Assembly: GCF_002494345.1 (NCBI RefSeq)
Contig: NZ_NXNI01000001.1
Coordinates: 930,001 to 994,000, forward strand
DNA: 64,000 nt
Direction: 5' to 3'
From: Natrinema ejinorense
GTDB taxonomy: Archaea; Halobacteriota; Halobacteria; Halobacteriales; Natrialbaceae
Made by a program: the position numbers and the translations under genes. Below the pieces are notes generated by a model. It saw nothing but the letters and a program-made list of their open reading frames with translations. It was not told the DNA's origin and did no database searches. Shown piece after piece: positions 45,602-55,586 of the stretch. Every line of letters begins with the position of its first letter. The stretch's first letter is position 1.

Positions 45602-45705
45602 GACAGGTGGCTCCCACCCGACCTGCAAAAAGCCAGTGGTCCGACTCGACACGCGGTTAACTCGATGACGTGTAAATAACTATCAGAAAGCGTATGTATG
45701 TGCGG

Positions 45706-46005
45706 ATGGAGAGCAGTGATATCTCGATGTCCGAGCGAGAACAGGCAGCCCACAGCCCCGACGACCGCGCGATCAACTGGCGACAGAACAGTTCCGGCGT
45801 CACCCTCTACGAGGACGGCAACCCCGACGCCTGGATCCACGCCGAATTCGAGGCCGGCGTCGCGCCGGAACACCGCCTTTTCATGATCTGTGACGAGTGT
45901 GGGGCCGTCTTCCCACAGCGCGTCAAACCGGGGCGGGGAACCACCTGTGGTGACTGCGGCCGAACGTTCGAGCACGACGGTGACACGACACGATCGTCCC
46001 ACTGA
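45706..46005 (+). CDS. small zinc-binding protein (DUF7567-like)
   Basis: A 99-residue protein with two cysteine pairs, ICDECGAV and TCGDCGRT, near residues 62-87, probably a single zinc ribbon, after a beta-rich segment (GVTLYEDGNPDAWIHAEF). An AT-rich box (gtaaataact, 45672-45681) predicts transcription start near 45703, so I prefer ATG 45706 (MESSDISMSE) over the ATG at 45694. Known to me as a conserved haloarchaeal protein of unknown role. It is divergent from nurA. Confidence 0.68.
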   Translation: MESSDISMSEREQAAHSPDDRAINWRQNSSGVTLYEDGNPDAWIHAEFEAGVAPEHRLFMICDECGAVFPQRVKPGRGTTCGDCGRTFEHDGDTTRSSH

Positions 46006-46200
46006 CGGAGATCGATAACCGGGGTTTCGATGTCGACGCTGGTCGACCGTCACGCCATAGCCTCAGCTAGGTGACTGATCACACAGCGACCGTCCGATCC
46101 GATGCGAACTCGCGTCCGGTGGCTACGACAGTCGTTTCAGTATACAACAAGCTTATGACGGTCGATCCGAGATGCGAGAAGCGAACAGTTAGGATCGACG

Positions 46201-47754
46201 ATGGATCAACACCTCCCCACCTCCGTGCGGACTCGAGTGGCGAACGCGGTCGACGGCACCTCCCGAGCGGTCGCCCGGCGGTTCGAGATCGATCTGCGAG
46301 CGCTCGCCGCGTTCCGTATCGCGGTCGGGACGCTGATTATCGTCGATCTACTGCTGCGATCGCGGAGCCTCACCGCCTTCTACACGGACGCCGGCGTGCT
46401 CCCGCTCGAGGCGCTGTTTGCCGACTACTCGACGGTCTACTCCCTCCATGCGGTCTCCGGCGCGGCGTGGGTACAGGCGCTCCTGTTTTGTGTCGCCGGC
46501 GTCGTCGGGCTCGCCCTGGTCGCCGGCTACCGAACCCGGCTCGCGACGATCGTCTCGTGGGTCCTGTTGGTTTCGTTGCACATTCGCAACCCGATGGTCC
46601 TCAACAGCGGCGACACCCTCCTGCGAATGCTCCTCTTCTGGGGCGTTTTTCTCCCGCTCGGGGAGCGGTGGTCGATCGACGCACGCCGATTCGATCGGGA
46701 CCGATCGACGGTAACCTCCGTCGGGACGATGGCAGTGTTGCTGCAGGTCGTGTTGATGTACGTTACCAACGCGATCCACAAGTCCAGAAGCGACGTGTGG
46801 ATGGGGGGCGACGCGCTCGTCGAGATCTTTCAGGCCGATCAGCTGACGATCCTGCTCGGGAACGTGCTCGCCGACCAGTTGCTCCTGTTGCGCATCGGTG
46901 CTTACGTCTGGATGGCGCTCATCCTGGCGTCGCCGTTGCTCCTCGTGTTGACCGGCTACCGACGAGCGATACTCGCGTCCTGTTTCATCGGCATGCATCT
47001 GGGCATGCTCACCATGCTCCAGATCGGGCTGTTCCCGCTCATCTCCGTCGCGGGATTGATCCTGTTCTACCCCCCAGTCGTCTGGGATCGACTGACGGCG
47101 CTGGCGACTCGAGCGGGAGCCACGCCGGTCCTTCGACGGGAACTGAGCCGACTGCAACGAGGCGTGCCGCGTTTCTCGGTGTCGCTGCTCCCGTCGGCAC
47201 GTGAGGCCGGCCCCTCGCTCACAGCCATCAGGGGCCACAGTCGCGTCCTGTTCTCGACGATCGTTCCGTGGCTCTTTCTGTCGCTCGTCGTGCTCTCGAA
47301 CGCCGCGGCAGTCGATTACACCGAGGTTCCGGAGCCCGCCGAAGACGTCATCGATACGGCCCAAGCCGGCCAAAGCTGGCGGATGTTCGCACCGAACCCG
47401 ACCTCCGACGCTCGGTGGCTCGTCGTCCCCGGCGAACTCGAGAACGGGACGAAAATCGACGTCTACCACGGCTCGGCGGTCGATTGGGACAGACCACCGT
47501 CCGTCGATAAAACCTACGAGACTGCACGGTGGCGAAAATACGTCTCGAACATGCGCTATGCCGGCAACGAGAACCACCACTCGTACTTCGCGAATTACCT
47601 TTGTGGGCGCTGGAACGCCACGCACGAGACCGGCGTCGAACGGGTCACCGTCTACGGCCTGACCGATCGGGCGGCCCCCTACGAAGAGCCCGACATCGCC
47701 GAGTACGAACTGCTCGAGTACGACTGTTCGGGCGAGTTCATCCAGAACGAGTGA
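46201..47754 (+). CDS. HTTM domain membrane protein
   Basis: A 517-residue polytopic protein of the HTTM (horizontally transferred transmembrane) family, related to the membrane part of vitamin-K-dependent gamma-carboxylase. Key features are FRIAVGTLIIVDLLLRSRSL (about 38-57), FYTDAGVLPLEALF, HIRNPMVLNSGDTLLRMLLFWGVFLPLGERWS (about 130-161) and KSRSDVWMGGDALVEIF. About eight helices precede an extracytoplasmic C-terminal part (WRMFAPNPTSDARWLVVPG). The bacterial/archaeal role is unknown; the catalytic lysine of the carboxylase may correspond to the Lys in IHKSRSDVW. Confidence 0.85.
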   Translation: MDQHLPTSVRTRVANAVDGTSRAVARRFEIDLRALAAFRIAVGTLIIVDLLLRSRSLTAFYTDAGVLPLEALFADYSTVYSLHAVSGAAWVQALLFCVAGVVGLALVAGYRTRLATIVSWVLLVSLHIRNPMVLNSGDTLLRMLLFWGVFLPLGERWSIDARRFDRDRSTVTSVGTMAVLLQVVLMYVTNAIHKSRSDVWMGGDALVEIFQADQLTILLGNVLADQLLLLRIGAYVWMALILASPLLLVLTGYRRAILASCFIGMHLGMLTMLQIGLFPLISVAGLILFYPPVVWDRLTALATRAGATPVLRRELSRLQRGVPRFSVSLLPSAREAGPSLTAIRGHSRVLFSTIVPWLFLSLVVLSNAAAVDYTEVPEPAEDVIDTAQAGQSWRMFAPNPTSDARWLVVPGELENGTKIDVYHGSAVDWDRPPSVDKTYETARWRKYVSNMRYAGNENHHSYFANYLCGRWNATHETGVERVTVYGLTDRAAPYEEPDIAEYELLEYDCSGEFIQNE

Positions 47755-47873
47755 CGCCCCTCGACGTGCCCGCCAGCCGAACGGACCCCGACGAGGGCGG
47801 GTGGGACGCGATTGGGACCTCGTTTCACGACGACAACGACAGCTAGTTAGGCCGCGCTGGAAACCGCATACGT

Positions 47874-49394
47874 ATGGACGCAGCGCTGATCGTCCTCGAC
47901 GGCTGGGGACTCGGTGACGGCGGCAGAGATGCGGTTCAGGCAGCCGATACGCCGGTGTTCGACCGGCTCGCCGAATCGGGTGCGTACGGCCGCCTCGAAG
48001 TCGCGGGGCGGCGCGTCGGCCTCCCGGACGGCCAGATGGGAAACAGCGAGGTCGGCCACCTCAATATCGGTGCCGGCCGGGTCGTCTACCAGGAGTACAC
48101 GCGGATCTCGGACTCGATCGCGGACGGCTCGTTCCGGGAGAACGACGCGATCAATACGGCGTTCGATCGAGCGCGGGCGAACGACGGCCGCGTTCACTTC
48201 CTCGGCCTCGTCAGCGACGGCGGGGTCCACTCGGATCAGGAACACCTGCACGCGCTGATCGAACTGGCGGCCGACCGCGACGTCGAGGCCGTCACCCACG
48301 CGATCACCGACGGTCGTGATACCTCTCCGACCGGGGGCCGGGAGTACCTCAGCACGCTCGAGGATGTCATCGCCGAGCACGGCACGGGCGACGTGGCGAC
48401 GGTTTCAGGCCGGTACTACGCGATGGACCGCGACCAGAACTGGGAGCGGACGAAGCGGGCCTACGACGCCATCGTGAACCGCGAGACGGAGTGGACCGCC
48501 GAGTCGGCCGTCGACGCCGTCGAAGCCTCCTACGACCGCGGCGAGACCGACGAGTTCGTCGAGCCGACGCTGGTTCGGGACCAGCCCGCACTCGCGGACG
48601 GCGATGCGGTCGTCTGGTTCAACTTCCGGTCGGATCGCGCCCGCCAGCTAACCCGGATGCTCGCCGACATTCGGCCGGGTGACTGGGCGGACGACCTCGA
48701 GACCAGCCCGCCGGACGCCGAGGTCGTCATGATGACCCAGTACGACAAGACGTTCGACCTCCCCGTGGCCTACCCGCCGAATCAGCCCGAACAGGTGTTG
48801 GGCGAAGTGTTGGCCGACGCGGGCCGAACCCAGCTTCGGATCGCCGAATCCGAGAAGTACGCCCACGTCACCTACTTCCTCAACGGCGGTCGCGAGGTCG
48901 AGTTCGACGGCGAGATCCGGAAGATCGTCGAGAGCCCCGACGTTCCGACATACGATCTTCAGCCGGAGATGAGCGCGCCGGAGGTGACCGATACCGCGAT
49001 CGATACCATCGACGCCGACGACCCGGACGTGCTCGTGCTCAACTACGCCAATCCGGACATGGTCGGCCACACCGGTGACTACGAGGCCGCGATCGAGGCC
49101 GTCGAAGCCGTCGACGCCCAACTCGGTCGGCTCGTCGCGGCGCTCGAGGACGCCGGCGCACACGTCCTCATCACTGCGGATCACGGCAACGCGGACGACA
49201 TGGGAACGGCGGAAGACCCCCACACCGCGCACACGTACAACGAGGTCCCCCTGATCTACCAGGCACCCGACGGAACCGCGGGAGGGCGGACGATTCGTGA
49301 CGGCGGAACGCTCGCGGACATCGCGCCCACGATCCTCGAGGTAATCGATCTCGAGCACCCCCCCGAGATGACCGGCGAGTCGCTGCTCGAGTGA
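47874..49394 (+). CDS. gpmI: 2,3-bisphosphoglycerate-independent phosphoglycerate mutase
   Basis: A 506-residue two-metal iPGM interconverting 3- and 2-phosphoglycerate. The phosphorylatable serine is Ser58 in GQMGNSEVGHLN. Further metal-site motifs are VLDGWG at the N-terminus, FLGLVSDGGVHSDQEHLHAL (about 109-128), VLNYANPDMVGHTGDYEA and ITADHGNADDMG in the last third. The length and start are normal for the bacterial-type enzyme, which haloarchaea share. It stands alone after the HTTM gene. Confidence 0.96.
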   Translation: MDAALIVLDGWGLGDGGRDAVQAADTPVFDRLAESGAYGRLEVAGRRVGLPDGQMGNSEVGHLNIGAGRVVYQEYTRISDSIADGSFRENDAINTAFDRARANDGRVHFLGLVSDGGVHSDQEHLHALIELAADRDVEAVTHAITDGRDTSPTGGREYLSTLEDVIAEHGTGDVATVSGRYYAMDRDQNWERTKRAYDAIVNRETEWTAESAVDAVEASYDRGETDEFVEPTLVRDQPALADGDAVVWFNFRSDRARQLTRMLADIRPGDWADDLETSPPDAEVVMMTQYDKTFDLPVAYPPNQPEQVLGEVLADAGRTQLRIAESEKYAHVTYFLNGGREVEFDGEIRKIVESPDVPTYDLQPEMSAPEVTDTAIDTIDADDPDVLVLNYANPDMVGHTGDYEAAIEAVEAVDAQLGRLVAALEDAGAHVLITADHGNADDMGTAEDPHTAHTYNEVPLIYQAPDGTAGGRTIRDGGTLADIAPTILEVIDLEHPPEMTGESLLE

Positions 49395-49496
49395 GCGCGG
49401 CGTCAGCCTGTCGGGCTCTGGCGACGGGACGACGCGCAGCTTCGAGTCCTCAGCGGGCCACAACACCGAAGTCGCTGTGCTCGTACCCTCCGTAGC

Positions 49497-51200
49497 ATGA
49501 GTGCAGTTCCGTGGCCGGCTGCTGGGTCGATCCTCTCCGGCGTCGGAACGCTGTTTTTGCTCCAGTATCTCCGCCAACACAGGGGGAAACCGGGCGCGGA
49601 CTGGTTGTTGGCGGCACTGTTCGCACAGGCGCTGTGGTGTTTCTCGTATGGTCTCGGGCTGTTGGTCTTCGATCCCGCGCTGCGATGGGGCCTCGAGGTC
49701 CTGACCTGGACCGGTATCGTCTGGACCGGGGTGCCGTTTCTGGCTTTCGGCCTCGAGTACACCGGCCGCGGCTCGCTCGTTCGAACGCCCTGGTTCGGAG
49801 CGCTGGTCCTCGTCCCGGTGATCACGACGGTGCTGGTCGCGACGAATCCGCTCCACGAAATCGTCTGGAGCGGGTTCCGAATCGATCCGGTCTACGGCGC
49901 GGCGACGGTGTCTTACGACCTCAACGCCTGGGCGTTCTTCGCGATCATGGTCGGGACGGTCTTTGCGGCGTCGGGAACGTTGCTCCTGTTCGATACGGTC
50001 ATCAGTTACGGCCCGCTCTACCGAACGGAAGCGCTCGCGGTCGGACTCAGTACGCTCCCGCCGGGGGTCGGCCTGCTCGTGTGGCTCTTCGGACTCGGAC
50101 CGGTCGATCAGCTCAACCTCTCGGCCGTGCTGTTTCTCCCCCACGTCGTGCTCGACAGCTACGCGTTCGTCGGCGGAAACATGTTCACGTACAGTCCGTC
50201 GGTCCAGCGCACGGCCGATCGGTCCGCCATCGAAGAGCTCGAGAACCCGTTTCTCGTCGTCGGCACGGACGAGCGGATCGTCGACTGCAATCCCGCGGCC
50301 GAAACGGTGTTCGACGTCGCGAAACCGGGCGTTCTGGGCGAACCGCTCGAACGGGTGACCGGCCTGACCGTCGACGACGCGGAGACGCGGATCATCACGG
50401 ATACTGACGGCGGCGACCACCGGGAGCTCACCGTCTCGACGTCACAGCTCAGAAACGAGTCCGGACGGATCGTCGGTCACACGCTCGTCCTGCAGGATAT
50501 CACCGACCAGCGGCGACGCGAACAGCGCCTCGAGATCCTCAACCGGGTCCTGCGTCACAACCTCCGGAACGATCTGACCGCCGTCCGGGGCTACGTCGGG
50601 ATCGCCGCCGACCGCGTCGACGACGACGAACTCACGGGGATGCTCGAGGGGGTCCACGACGACGTCGATGGAGTACTCGCGATGGCCGAGAAGGCCCGCA
50701 CCTTCGAGCGTGCGATCGAAACGACCCCGTCGGCAGCGACGGTGACCCCCCGTGACGTCTTCGAGTCCATCGCAGTCGATCTCGAGGCCGAACAGGAGGG
50801 CCGCGTCGACGTCGCAGTGTCGGCGGCGCTGACCCTCCGGACGAACCGCGAACTGTTCGCGGTCGCGTTCGCGAACCTCATCGAGAACGGACTCGTCCAC
50901 AGCGACGCGGACGATCCGCACGTGACGATCGACCTCGAGAGCGCAGCGGCCGATCGAACCGCCGTCTTCACCGTTCGCGATAACGGTCCCGGCATTCCGG
51001 CACACGAACTCGCCGTCCTCGAGCGCGGCGAGGAGACTGCCCTGGAACACGGCAGCGGACTGGGGCTGTGGATCGCCTGGTGGTCCGTGACGGCACTCGG
51101 TGGCGATCTTTCCTTCGAGACGGACGCGGATGGCACGACCGCGGTCGTTCGTCTTCCGGCGTCCTCGAGTCCGAATCTGCGGAGGCGGATGGCGCGGTGA
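49497..51200 (+). CDS. membrane sensor histidine kinase
   Basis: A 567-residue histidine kinase. The N-terminal seven-helix membrane sensor (about 1-225) resembles the histidine-kinase 7TM family. A PAS domain follows (IEELENPFLVVGTDERIVDCNPAAE, about 243-350). The phosphoacceptor box is RHNLRNDLTAVRGY with His352. The HATPase domain has N-box ENGLVHSDADDPHV, G1 VRDNGPGIP and G2 HGSGLGLWI. No response regulator gene is adjacent, as is common in haloarchaea. The signal is unknown. Confidence 0.92.
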   Translation: MSAVPWPAAGSILSGVGTLFLLQYLRQHRGKPGADWLLAALFAQALWCFSYGLGLLVFDPALRWGLEVLTWTGIVWTGVPFLAFGLEYTGRGSLVRTPWFGALVLVPVITTVLVATNPLHEIVWSGFRIDPVYGAATVSYDLNAWAFFAIMVGTVFAASGTLLLFDTVISYGPLYRTEALAVGLSTLPPGVGLLVWLFGLGPVDQLNLSAVLFLPHVVLDSYAFVGGNMFTYSPSVQRTADRSAIEELENPFLVVGTDERIVDCNPAAETVFDVAKPGVLGEPLERVTGLTVDDAETRIITDTDGGDHRELTVSTSQLRNESGRIVGHTLVLQDITDQRRREQRLEILNRVLRHNLRNDLTAVRGYVGIAADRVDDDELTGMLEGVHDDVDGVLAMAEKARTFERAIETTPSAATVTPRDVFESIAVDLEAEQEGRVDVAVSAALTLRTNRELFAVAFANLIENGLVHSDADDPHVTIDLESAAADRTAVFTVRDNGPGIPAHELAVLERGEETALEHGSGLGLWIAWWSVTALGGDLSFETDADGTTAVVRLPASSSPNLRRRMAR

Positions 51201-51345
51201 CGCAGCCAGCGGCGGAATAGACGTCACGGGGACGTGAACCACCGGACGTATCGGTACTGGAACGGCTGGTTCCCGAGTGATATATACACCACATACGAAC
51301 GTTCAATAAATCGGCGAGGGTAGGTTCGTCCGGACCCGTTTCGAT

Positions 51346-51768
51346 ATGACCCAGTCAACCCCCGCCCCCGAGACGGACGAGTCAGTCGTCGACGCGTACG
51401 TGTTCGGCGTTCGAATCGTCGAGACCGACGCGACCGACGGCGACGACTCGCGGTACCGATTCGAGGCACCGAACCACACCGAGGTCACGTTCGACGACCT
51501 CGAGGACGCTCGCCGCTACGCGGACGTCTACTTCGACGTCAACGGCTTCGTCGAGGAGAACACCGGCGAACGCGGCGTCCCACCGGAAGTCGTCCAGGCC
51601 GGCAAGGATACCCTCGCTGCGTACCTCACCACGTGCCCCTGGGCGGACGAAAACTGGGTCGCATCGTTCTACGGGACGACCCCTGCGGAGATCGACCGGT
51701 ACTGCTCGTGGGTCCGCGACCGGGCCGACGAGATCCGAACGCAGGTCGAGGAACGCGACCTCGAGTAG
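51346..51768 (+). CDS. conserved haloarchaeal protein (DUF7532-like)
   Basis: A 140-residue acidic soluble protein. A beta-rich N-terminal half (DAYVFGVRIVETD...YRFEAPNHTEVTFDDLEDARRYADVYFDVNGF) is followed by a helical C-terminus (ASFYGTTPAEIDRYCSWVRDRADEIRTQV). Known to me as a haloarchaea-restricted family, probably DUF7532, with no assigned function. Its own promoter is likely, since an AT-rich stretch precedes it. Confidence 0.65.
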   Translation: MTQSTPAPETDESVVDAYVFGVRIVETDATDGDDSRYRFEAPNHTEVTFDDLEDARRYADVYFDVNGFVEENTGERGVPPEVVQAGKDTLAAYLTTCPWADENWVASFYGTTPAEIDRYCSWVRDRADEIRTQVEERDLE

Positions 51769-52085
51769 GCCTGCCCCTCGAGTCGTCTCGAGCGCGGTTG
51801 ACGCTCTGTTCTGTGGGTACTGCCTGGGGATGGCCGTCGCTCTGCCAGGAACGACCGGGCCACTCGAGCGATCCGAGGGATCTACTCGCTGTCCACTCGA
51901 GGATATGTGGAGTGGTCCCGGTCGACGTGTCGGTATAGTCCCCGCTCAATATGATCGTATAGCGGTCGGTACCCCTCATAGCGATCTATTACATTGTATG
52001 GCAATAGTAGCGTTCGACGGAATTATTTCTTCCATGTACCAATATTATAAAATCTAACTACGGTCTCGAGAGTTGTTTCGGTCGC
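51769..52085. other. 317-bp intergenic region, promoter of the PhoX-type gene
   Basis: No gene is supported. The last 100 bases are AT-rich. The string tattataaaa at 52043-52052 is a good box A, with transcription start near 52070 and a leader of about 15 bases to ATG 52086. No clear phosphate-box motif was identified. Confidence 0.45.
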
Positions 52086-54704
52086 ATGGTCGAATTTACC
52101 AGACGGACGCTGATGGCGACGTCAGCGGCGGCTGCGATCGGCGTTGGAGCGATCGGGACGGCAACCGCGGCTGACGCCGATACACCGGGTGCACCGACGA
52201 TACGCGGGGGCCTCCAGCGGCTCGCGACGACGGCCCGCGGTGCCGAGGTGACTGGCCCGTTCGTCTTCGAGAACGGCGAAGTTCTGTTCAGCCTGCAACA
52301 TCCCAGCCGCGATAACCCGGGACCCTACGATACGGCGGCCGTCGGGGTCCTCGCCGGCCACCAGTTCGAGTTCAACGGCAAGAACGACGAGTTCGACGCG
52401 CTCGAGGCTCCCCGGTCTGCTGACGCGCAGGGACGAGTCCAGGTCGCCGGCGGTGAGTACGACATCCTCGTCCAGGAAGGAGCGCCGATCGCCGGCGGCG
52501 ACGCGAAGTGGGGCCACCCGGAGACGCCCGACGGCACGGATATCGCCGCGTTCGACGGCAGTCGGTACGGTGACGTCGGCTACAACCCCGACATGAACTT
52601 CTTCGTCCCGACCGACGACGAGGGGCTCGAGGGGTATCTGTTTACGAACAACGAGACGAGCCCCGGAAGCATCACGCGCACGCCGATCAGCCGCGACGAG
52701 GACGGCTGGGAGGCCGACCTCGAGAACGCGATGAACCTCGAGAACCTCGCGGCCTTTCGCGAAATCGGCGGCACCCGGATCAACTGTTATGGCGATCTGA
52801 GTCCCTGGGAGACGCCGATGTCCGCCGAGGAAGACTACAGCCACCCGCGCGTGTCGGGACCGGCCACGGTGAGCGACGTCGTCGACGCGGAAAGCGGCGT
52901 CGGCGTTCGTGGTGCGGCGGCGTTCTGGAACCGTCCAGACCCGACCGAGATCGCGCGTTCGATCGAGGAACTGTTCGACGAGAGCTGGTACCCACAGGGA
53001 ACGTGGGCGCTGGCGGGCCTCGAGATGCAGGCCTACTATCTCGGGGCCGAGCCGGTCGATCAGGACGGCGAGACGAACACGACCAATCCCATCGGCGACG
53101 GCTATCCGAACCGGTATCGATACGGGCACATCGTCGAGGTCACCGAGCCGACGAGCGCGGAGCCGACCCCGGTCAAACACCACGCCATGGGTCGGGCCGC
53201 CTTCGAGTGCCCCGAGTTCATGCCCGACGAGCGGACCGTGTATCTCGCTTCCGACGGCGCGAACAAGGGTCTCTACAAGTTCGTCGCCGAGGAGCCGATC
53301 CCGAGCTACGACGACCGGATGGACGTCCGCGGGACGCTGTTTGCCGCCCGCGTGACTAACGAGGACGCCGCGAGGAATCAGCCACCGGCCGACGTCGACC
53401 TCGAGATCGAGTGGCTGGAACTGGGCACCGCGAGCAACGCCGAGGTCGAGTCCTGGATCGCCGACTACGACGATCTCACGCAGGTCGATTACCTCGAGAC
53501 CCACGCCGAGACCGACTGGCAGGCGGATCTCGAGACCGCACTGGCGGAAGCCGACGAGGAAGTCGCGATCAACGGCAACCAGGATTACATCGCTGATGCG
53601 GCCATCCTCGAGTGGGCCACACAGTACGCGGAGGAGGGTCCCAATGGGGTCGACGAGGATCTCCGACGGGTCCCGTTCCTCGAGACGCGGGCCGCAGCGA
53701 AAGCGATCGGTGCCAGCGTCGAGTTCCGCAAGGCGGAGGGAATCGACTCGCTCGACGACGCCGAACCCGGCGATTTCCTCTACGTCGGTATCTCGGAACT
53801 CAACGACGGCATGGCCGACGACGCGGGCGACGTTCGGATGGAACGCGTCGACGGCGGTGTCGTCTACCGGGCCGAACTCGAGTCCGGCTACGACGTCTCG
53901 ACGCTCGAGTCGGTCGTCGTCGGCCCGGATGCGACCGATCGCGAGTCGGTCGTCGACGCCGCGCCGATCAACGTCGACAACGTGATGGTCCTCGACGACG
54001 GCCGCGTTCTCCTCTGTGAGGACAAGGGGAGCTTCGGTCGCTCGTATCCCAACGACGCGTTGTGGGTCTACGAGCCGCCGACATCGCTTCACGTCGACTC
54101 CGTCGCGATCAGCCAGGAGACGACCGGCGAAGCGGACCTGACGCTCTCGTCGATCCCGAACGGGCTCGCCGGCGGCCGAGTCACCGTCTCCCTCGAGCAC
54201 ACCGACGTCGCCGAAATCGTGGGCGCGAGCTATCACGACGCGCTCGAACTCACCGCCGGACCGACGATCAGCGACGACGGATCGACGGCCGAGTTCCGAT
54301 TCGCCGACATCGACGACGAGATCGAACCCGGCACGACGGACGTCACGCTGGCGACCGTCGAACTCGAGGGCGTCGGCGGCGGGACGACCGATATCACGGC
54401 CGACGTCCGGTCCCTGGACGACGACGAGGGGGCTGCGATCGAAGCCCAGCCTCGGCCCGGCGTGGTCGTCACTGGCCCGCCGCCGGTCGGCGGTGGTGTC
54501 GGCGGACGGGCTCCGTCCGACCCCGATGGCGACGGGACGTTCGAGGACATCAACGGGAACGGCCGGCTGGACTACGACGACGTCGTCCTCCTCTTCGAGC
54601 ACCTCGACGACGAGTCGGTCACGCTCAACGTCGACGCCTACGACTTCAACGACAACGGCCGCATCGACTACGACGACATCGACGAACTGTACGACGAACT
54701 GTGA
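52086..54704 (+). CDS. PhoX-type phosphatase with cohesin-like and dockerin-like modules
   Basis: An 872-residue exported protein with a Tat signal (TRRTLMATSAAAAIGVGAIG, about 5-24). Residues about 60-660 form a PhoX/DUF839 alkaline-phosphatase-like propeller (ALAGLEMQAYYLGAEPVDQDG, CPEFMPDERTVYLASDG, VLLCEDKGSFG near the end). A cohesin-like beta sandwich spans about 665-800 (GLAGGRVTVSLEH...TTDVTLATVELEG). Two dockerin-type calcium loops lie at about 818-872, each D-x-N-x-N-G-x-x-D-Y-D-D. The catalytic metal residues were not checked individually. The stop overlaps the GTG start of the next gene by four bases. Confidence 0.82.
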   Translation: MVEFTRRTLMATSAAAAIGVGAIGTATAADADTPGAPTIRGGLQRLATTARGAEVTGPFVFENGEVLFSLQHPSRDNPGPYDTAAVGVLAGHQFEFNGKNDEFDALEAPRSADAQGRVQVAGGEYDILVQEGAPIAGGDAKWGHPETPDGTDIAAFDGSRYGDVGYNPDMNFFVPTDDEGLEGYLFTNNETSPGSITRTPISRDEDGWEADLENAMNLENLAAFREIGGTRINCYGDLSPWETPMSAEEDYSHPRVSGPATVSDVVDAESGVGVRGAAAFWNRPDPTEIARSIEELFDESWYPQGTWALAGLEMQAYYLGAEPVDQDGETNTTNPIGDGYPNRYRYGHIVEVTEPTSAEPTPVKHHAMGRAAFECPEFMPDERTVYLASDGANKGLYKFVAEEPIPSYDDRMDVRGTLFAARVTNEDAARNQPPADVDLEIEWLELGTASNAEVESWIADYDDLTQVDYLETHAETDWQADLETALAEADEEVAINGNQDYIADAAILEWATQYAEEGPNGVDEDLRRVPFLETRAAAKAIGASVEFRKAEGIDSLDDAEPGDFLYVGISELNDGMADDAGDVRMERVDGGVVYRAELESGYDVSTLESVVVGPDATDRESVVDAAPINVDNVMVLDDGRVLLCEDKGSFGRSYPNDALWVYEPPTSLHVDSVAISQETTGEADLTLSSIPNGLAGGRVTVSLEHTDVAEIVGASYHDALELTAGPTISDDGSTAEFRFADIDDEIEPGTTDVTLATVELEGVGGGTTDITADVRSLDDDEGAAIEAQPRPGVVVTGPPPVGGGVGGRAPSDPDGDGTFEDINGNGRLDYDDVVLLFEHLDDESVTLNVDAYDFNDNGRIDYDDIDELYDEL

Positions 54705-55423
54705 GCGACGGACCACAACGACGTCGGGTCGGCGCGCTCGCCGTCGCCCTCGCGGTCGGACTGGCGGTCGGGCTCCCGGTCGCGGTCACGGCCGCGAGCG
54801 GTGGAGCGGCCCCCGGCATCGGAGCGACCGCGGAGACCGGAAGCAGTCTCGTCGTCGCCAACGCGACCGTCGAACCCGGGGCGACCGCGACCCATCGCAT
54901 CGCACTCACCGACGCCCCGGACGGCCTCGCGGGCTTCGAGATCACGCTCGAGCTATCGACCGACGCCGCGACGATCTCGAACGTCAGCTATCCCGACACG
55001 TACGGGAAGACGACCGATCCCATCGTAAGCGACGACGGACGGTCGGTAACCGTCGAGGCCGCCGACCTCACCGACGAGGTGACTCCCGGTGCGACCGACG
55101 TCACGCTCGCGACGGTCGCAGTGACCGGAACCGACACCGGCTCGGCGACACTCGAGATAACGAAGCTACAGGTCGACGCGGACGGGGGGTCCCGCATCGA
55201 ACCCGCCCTCGAGGCCGGGACGCTCACCGTCGACGACGGGACACCGGTGTCCTCAGAGAGCGGGGACGGCGACGCCAACGGCGGTACCGATTCCGGTGAC
55301 GGGAGTGGCTCCGGTGACTCGAATCGGCGTTCGGGTTCGGACTCGGTCACCGGGTTCGCGGGCGGGACCGCACTCGTCGCGATCGCCCTCCTCGCGGCAG
55401 CCCTGCTCGCGCGGTCCCGGTAA
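54701..55423 (+). CDS. membrane-anchored cohesin-like surface protein
   Basis: A 240-residue protein starting at GTG 54701, overlapping the stop of the PhoX-type gene by four bases (GTGA), so translation is coupled. The N-terminal helix (VGALAVALAVGLAVGLPVAVTAA) is a signal. Residues about 45-175 form a cohesin-like domain (PDGLAGFEITLELSTDAATI...TDVTLATVAVTG) that shares motifs with the cohesin-like module of its neighbour. A Gly/Ser/Asp-rich spacer and a C-terminal helix (TGFAGGTALVAIALLAAALLARSR) give cell-surface anchoring similar to PGF-CTERM tails, though without the exact PGF. Confidence 0.82.
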   Translation: MSDGPQRRRVGALAVALAVGLAVGLPVAVTAASGGAAPGIGATAETGSSLVVANATVEPGATATHRIALTDAPDGLAGFEITLELSTDAATISNVSYPDTYGKTTDPIVSDDGRSVTVEAADLTDEVTPGATDVTLATVAVTGTDTGSATLEITKLQVDADGGSRIEPALEAGTLTVDDGTPVSSESGDGDANGGTDSGDGSGSGDSNRRSGSDSVTGFAGGTALVAIALLAAALLARSR

Positions 55424-55586
55424 CCCACTTGGCCCGTTCTTTCGGCGTCTTCCTCGACTCGCCGGTCCCGTGGTGAGTGCTGTATTCGGTCCCGGTACAG
55501 GGGTCGCGATCACGTGACGGCGACCGAGACGCGACTCGGACGGTTCTGTCGATTGGTTTATTCGACGGTCCTGAGAAGGAGGTCTC

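Noticed and set aside
46071-47204. 377-residue plus-strand frame before and inside the HTTM gene
   Set aside because: Arg/Pro-rich shadow in another frame; the HTTM frame has clear membrane helices and family motifs.
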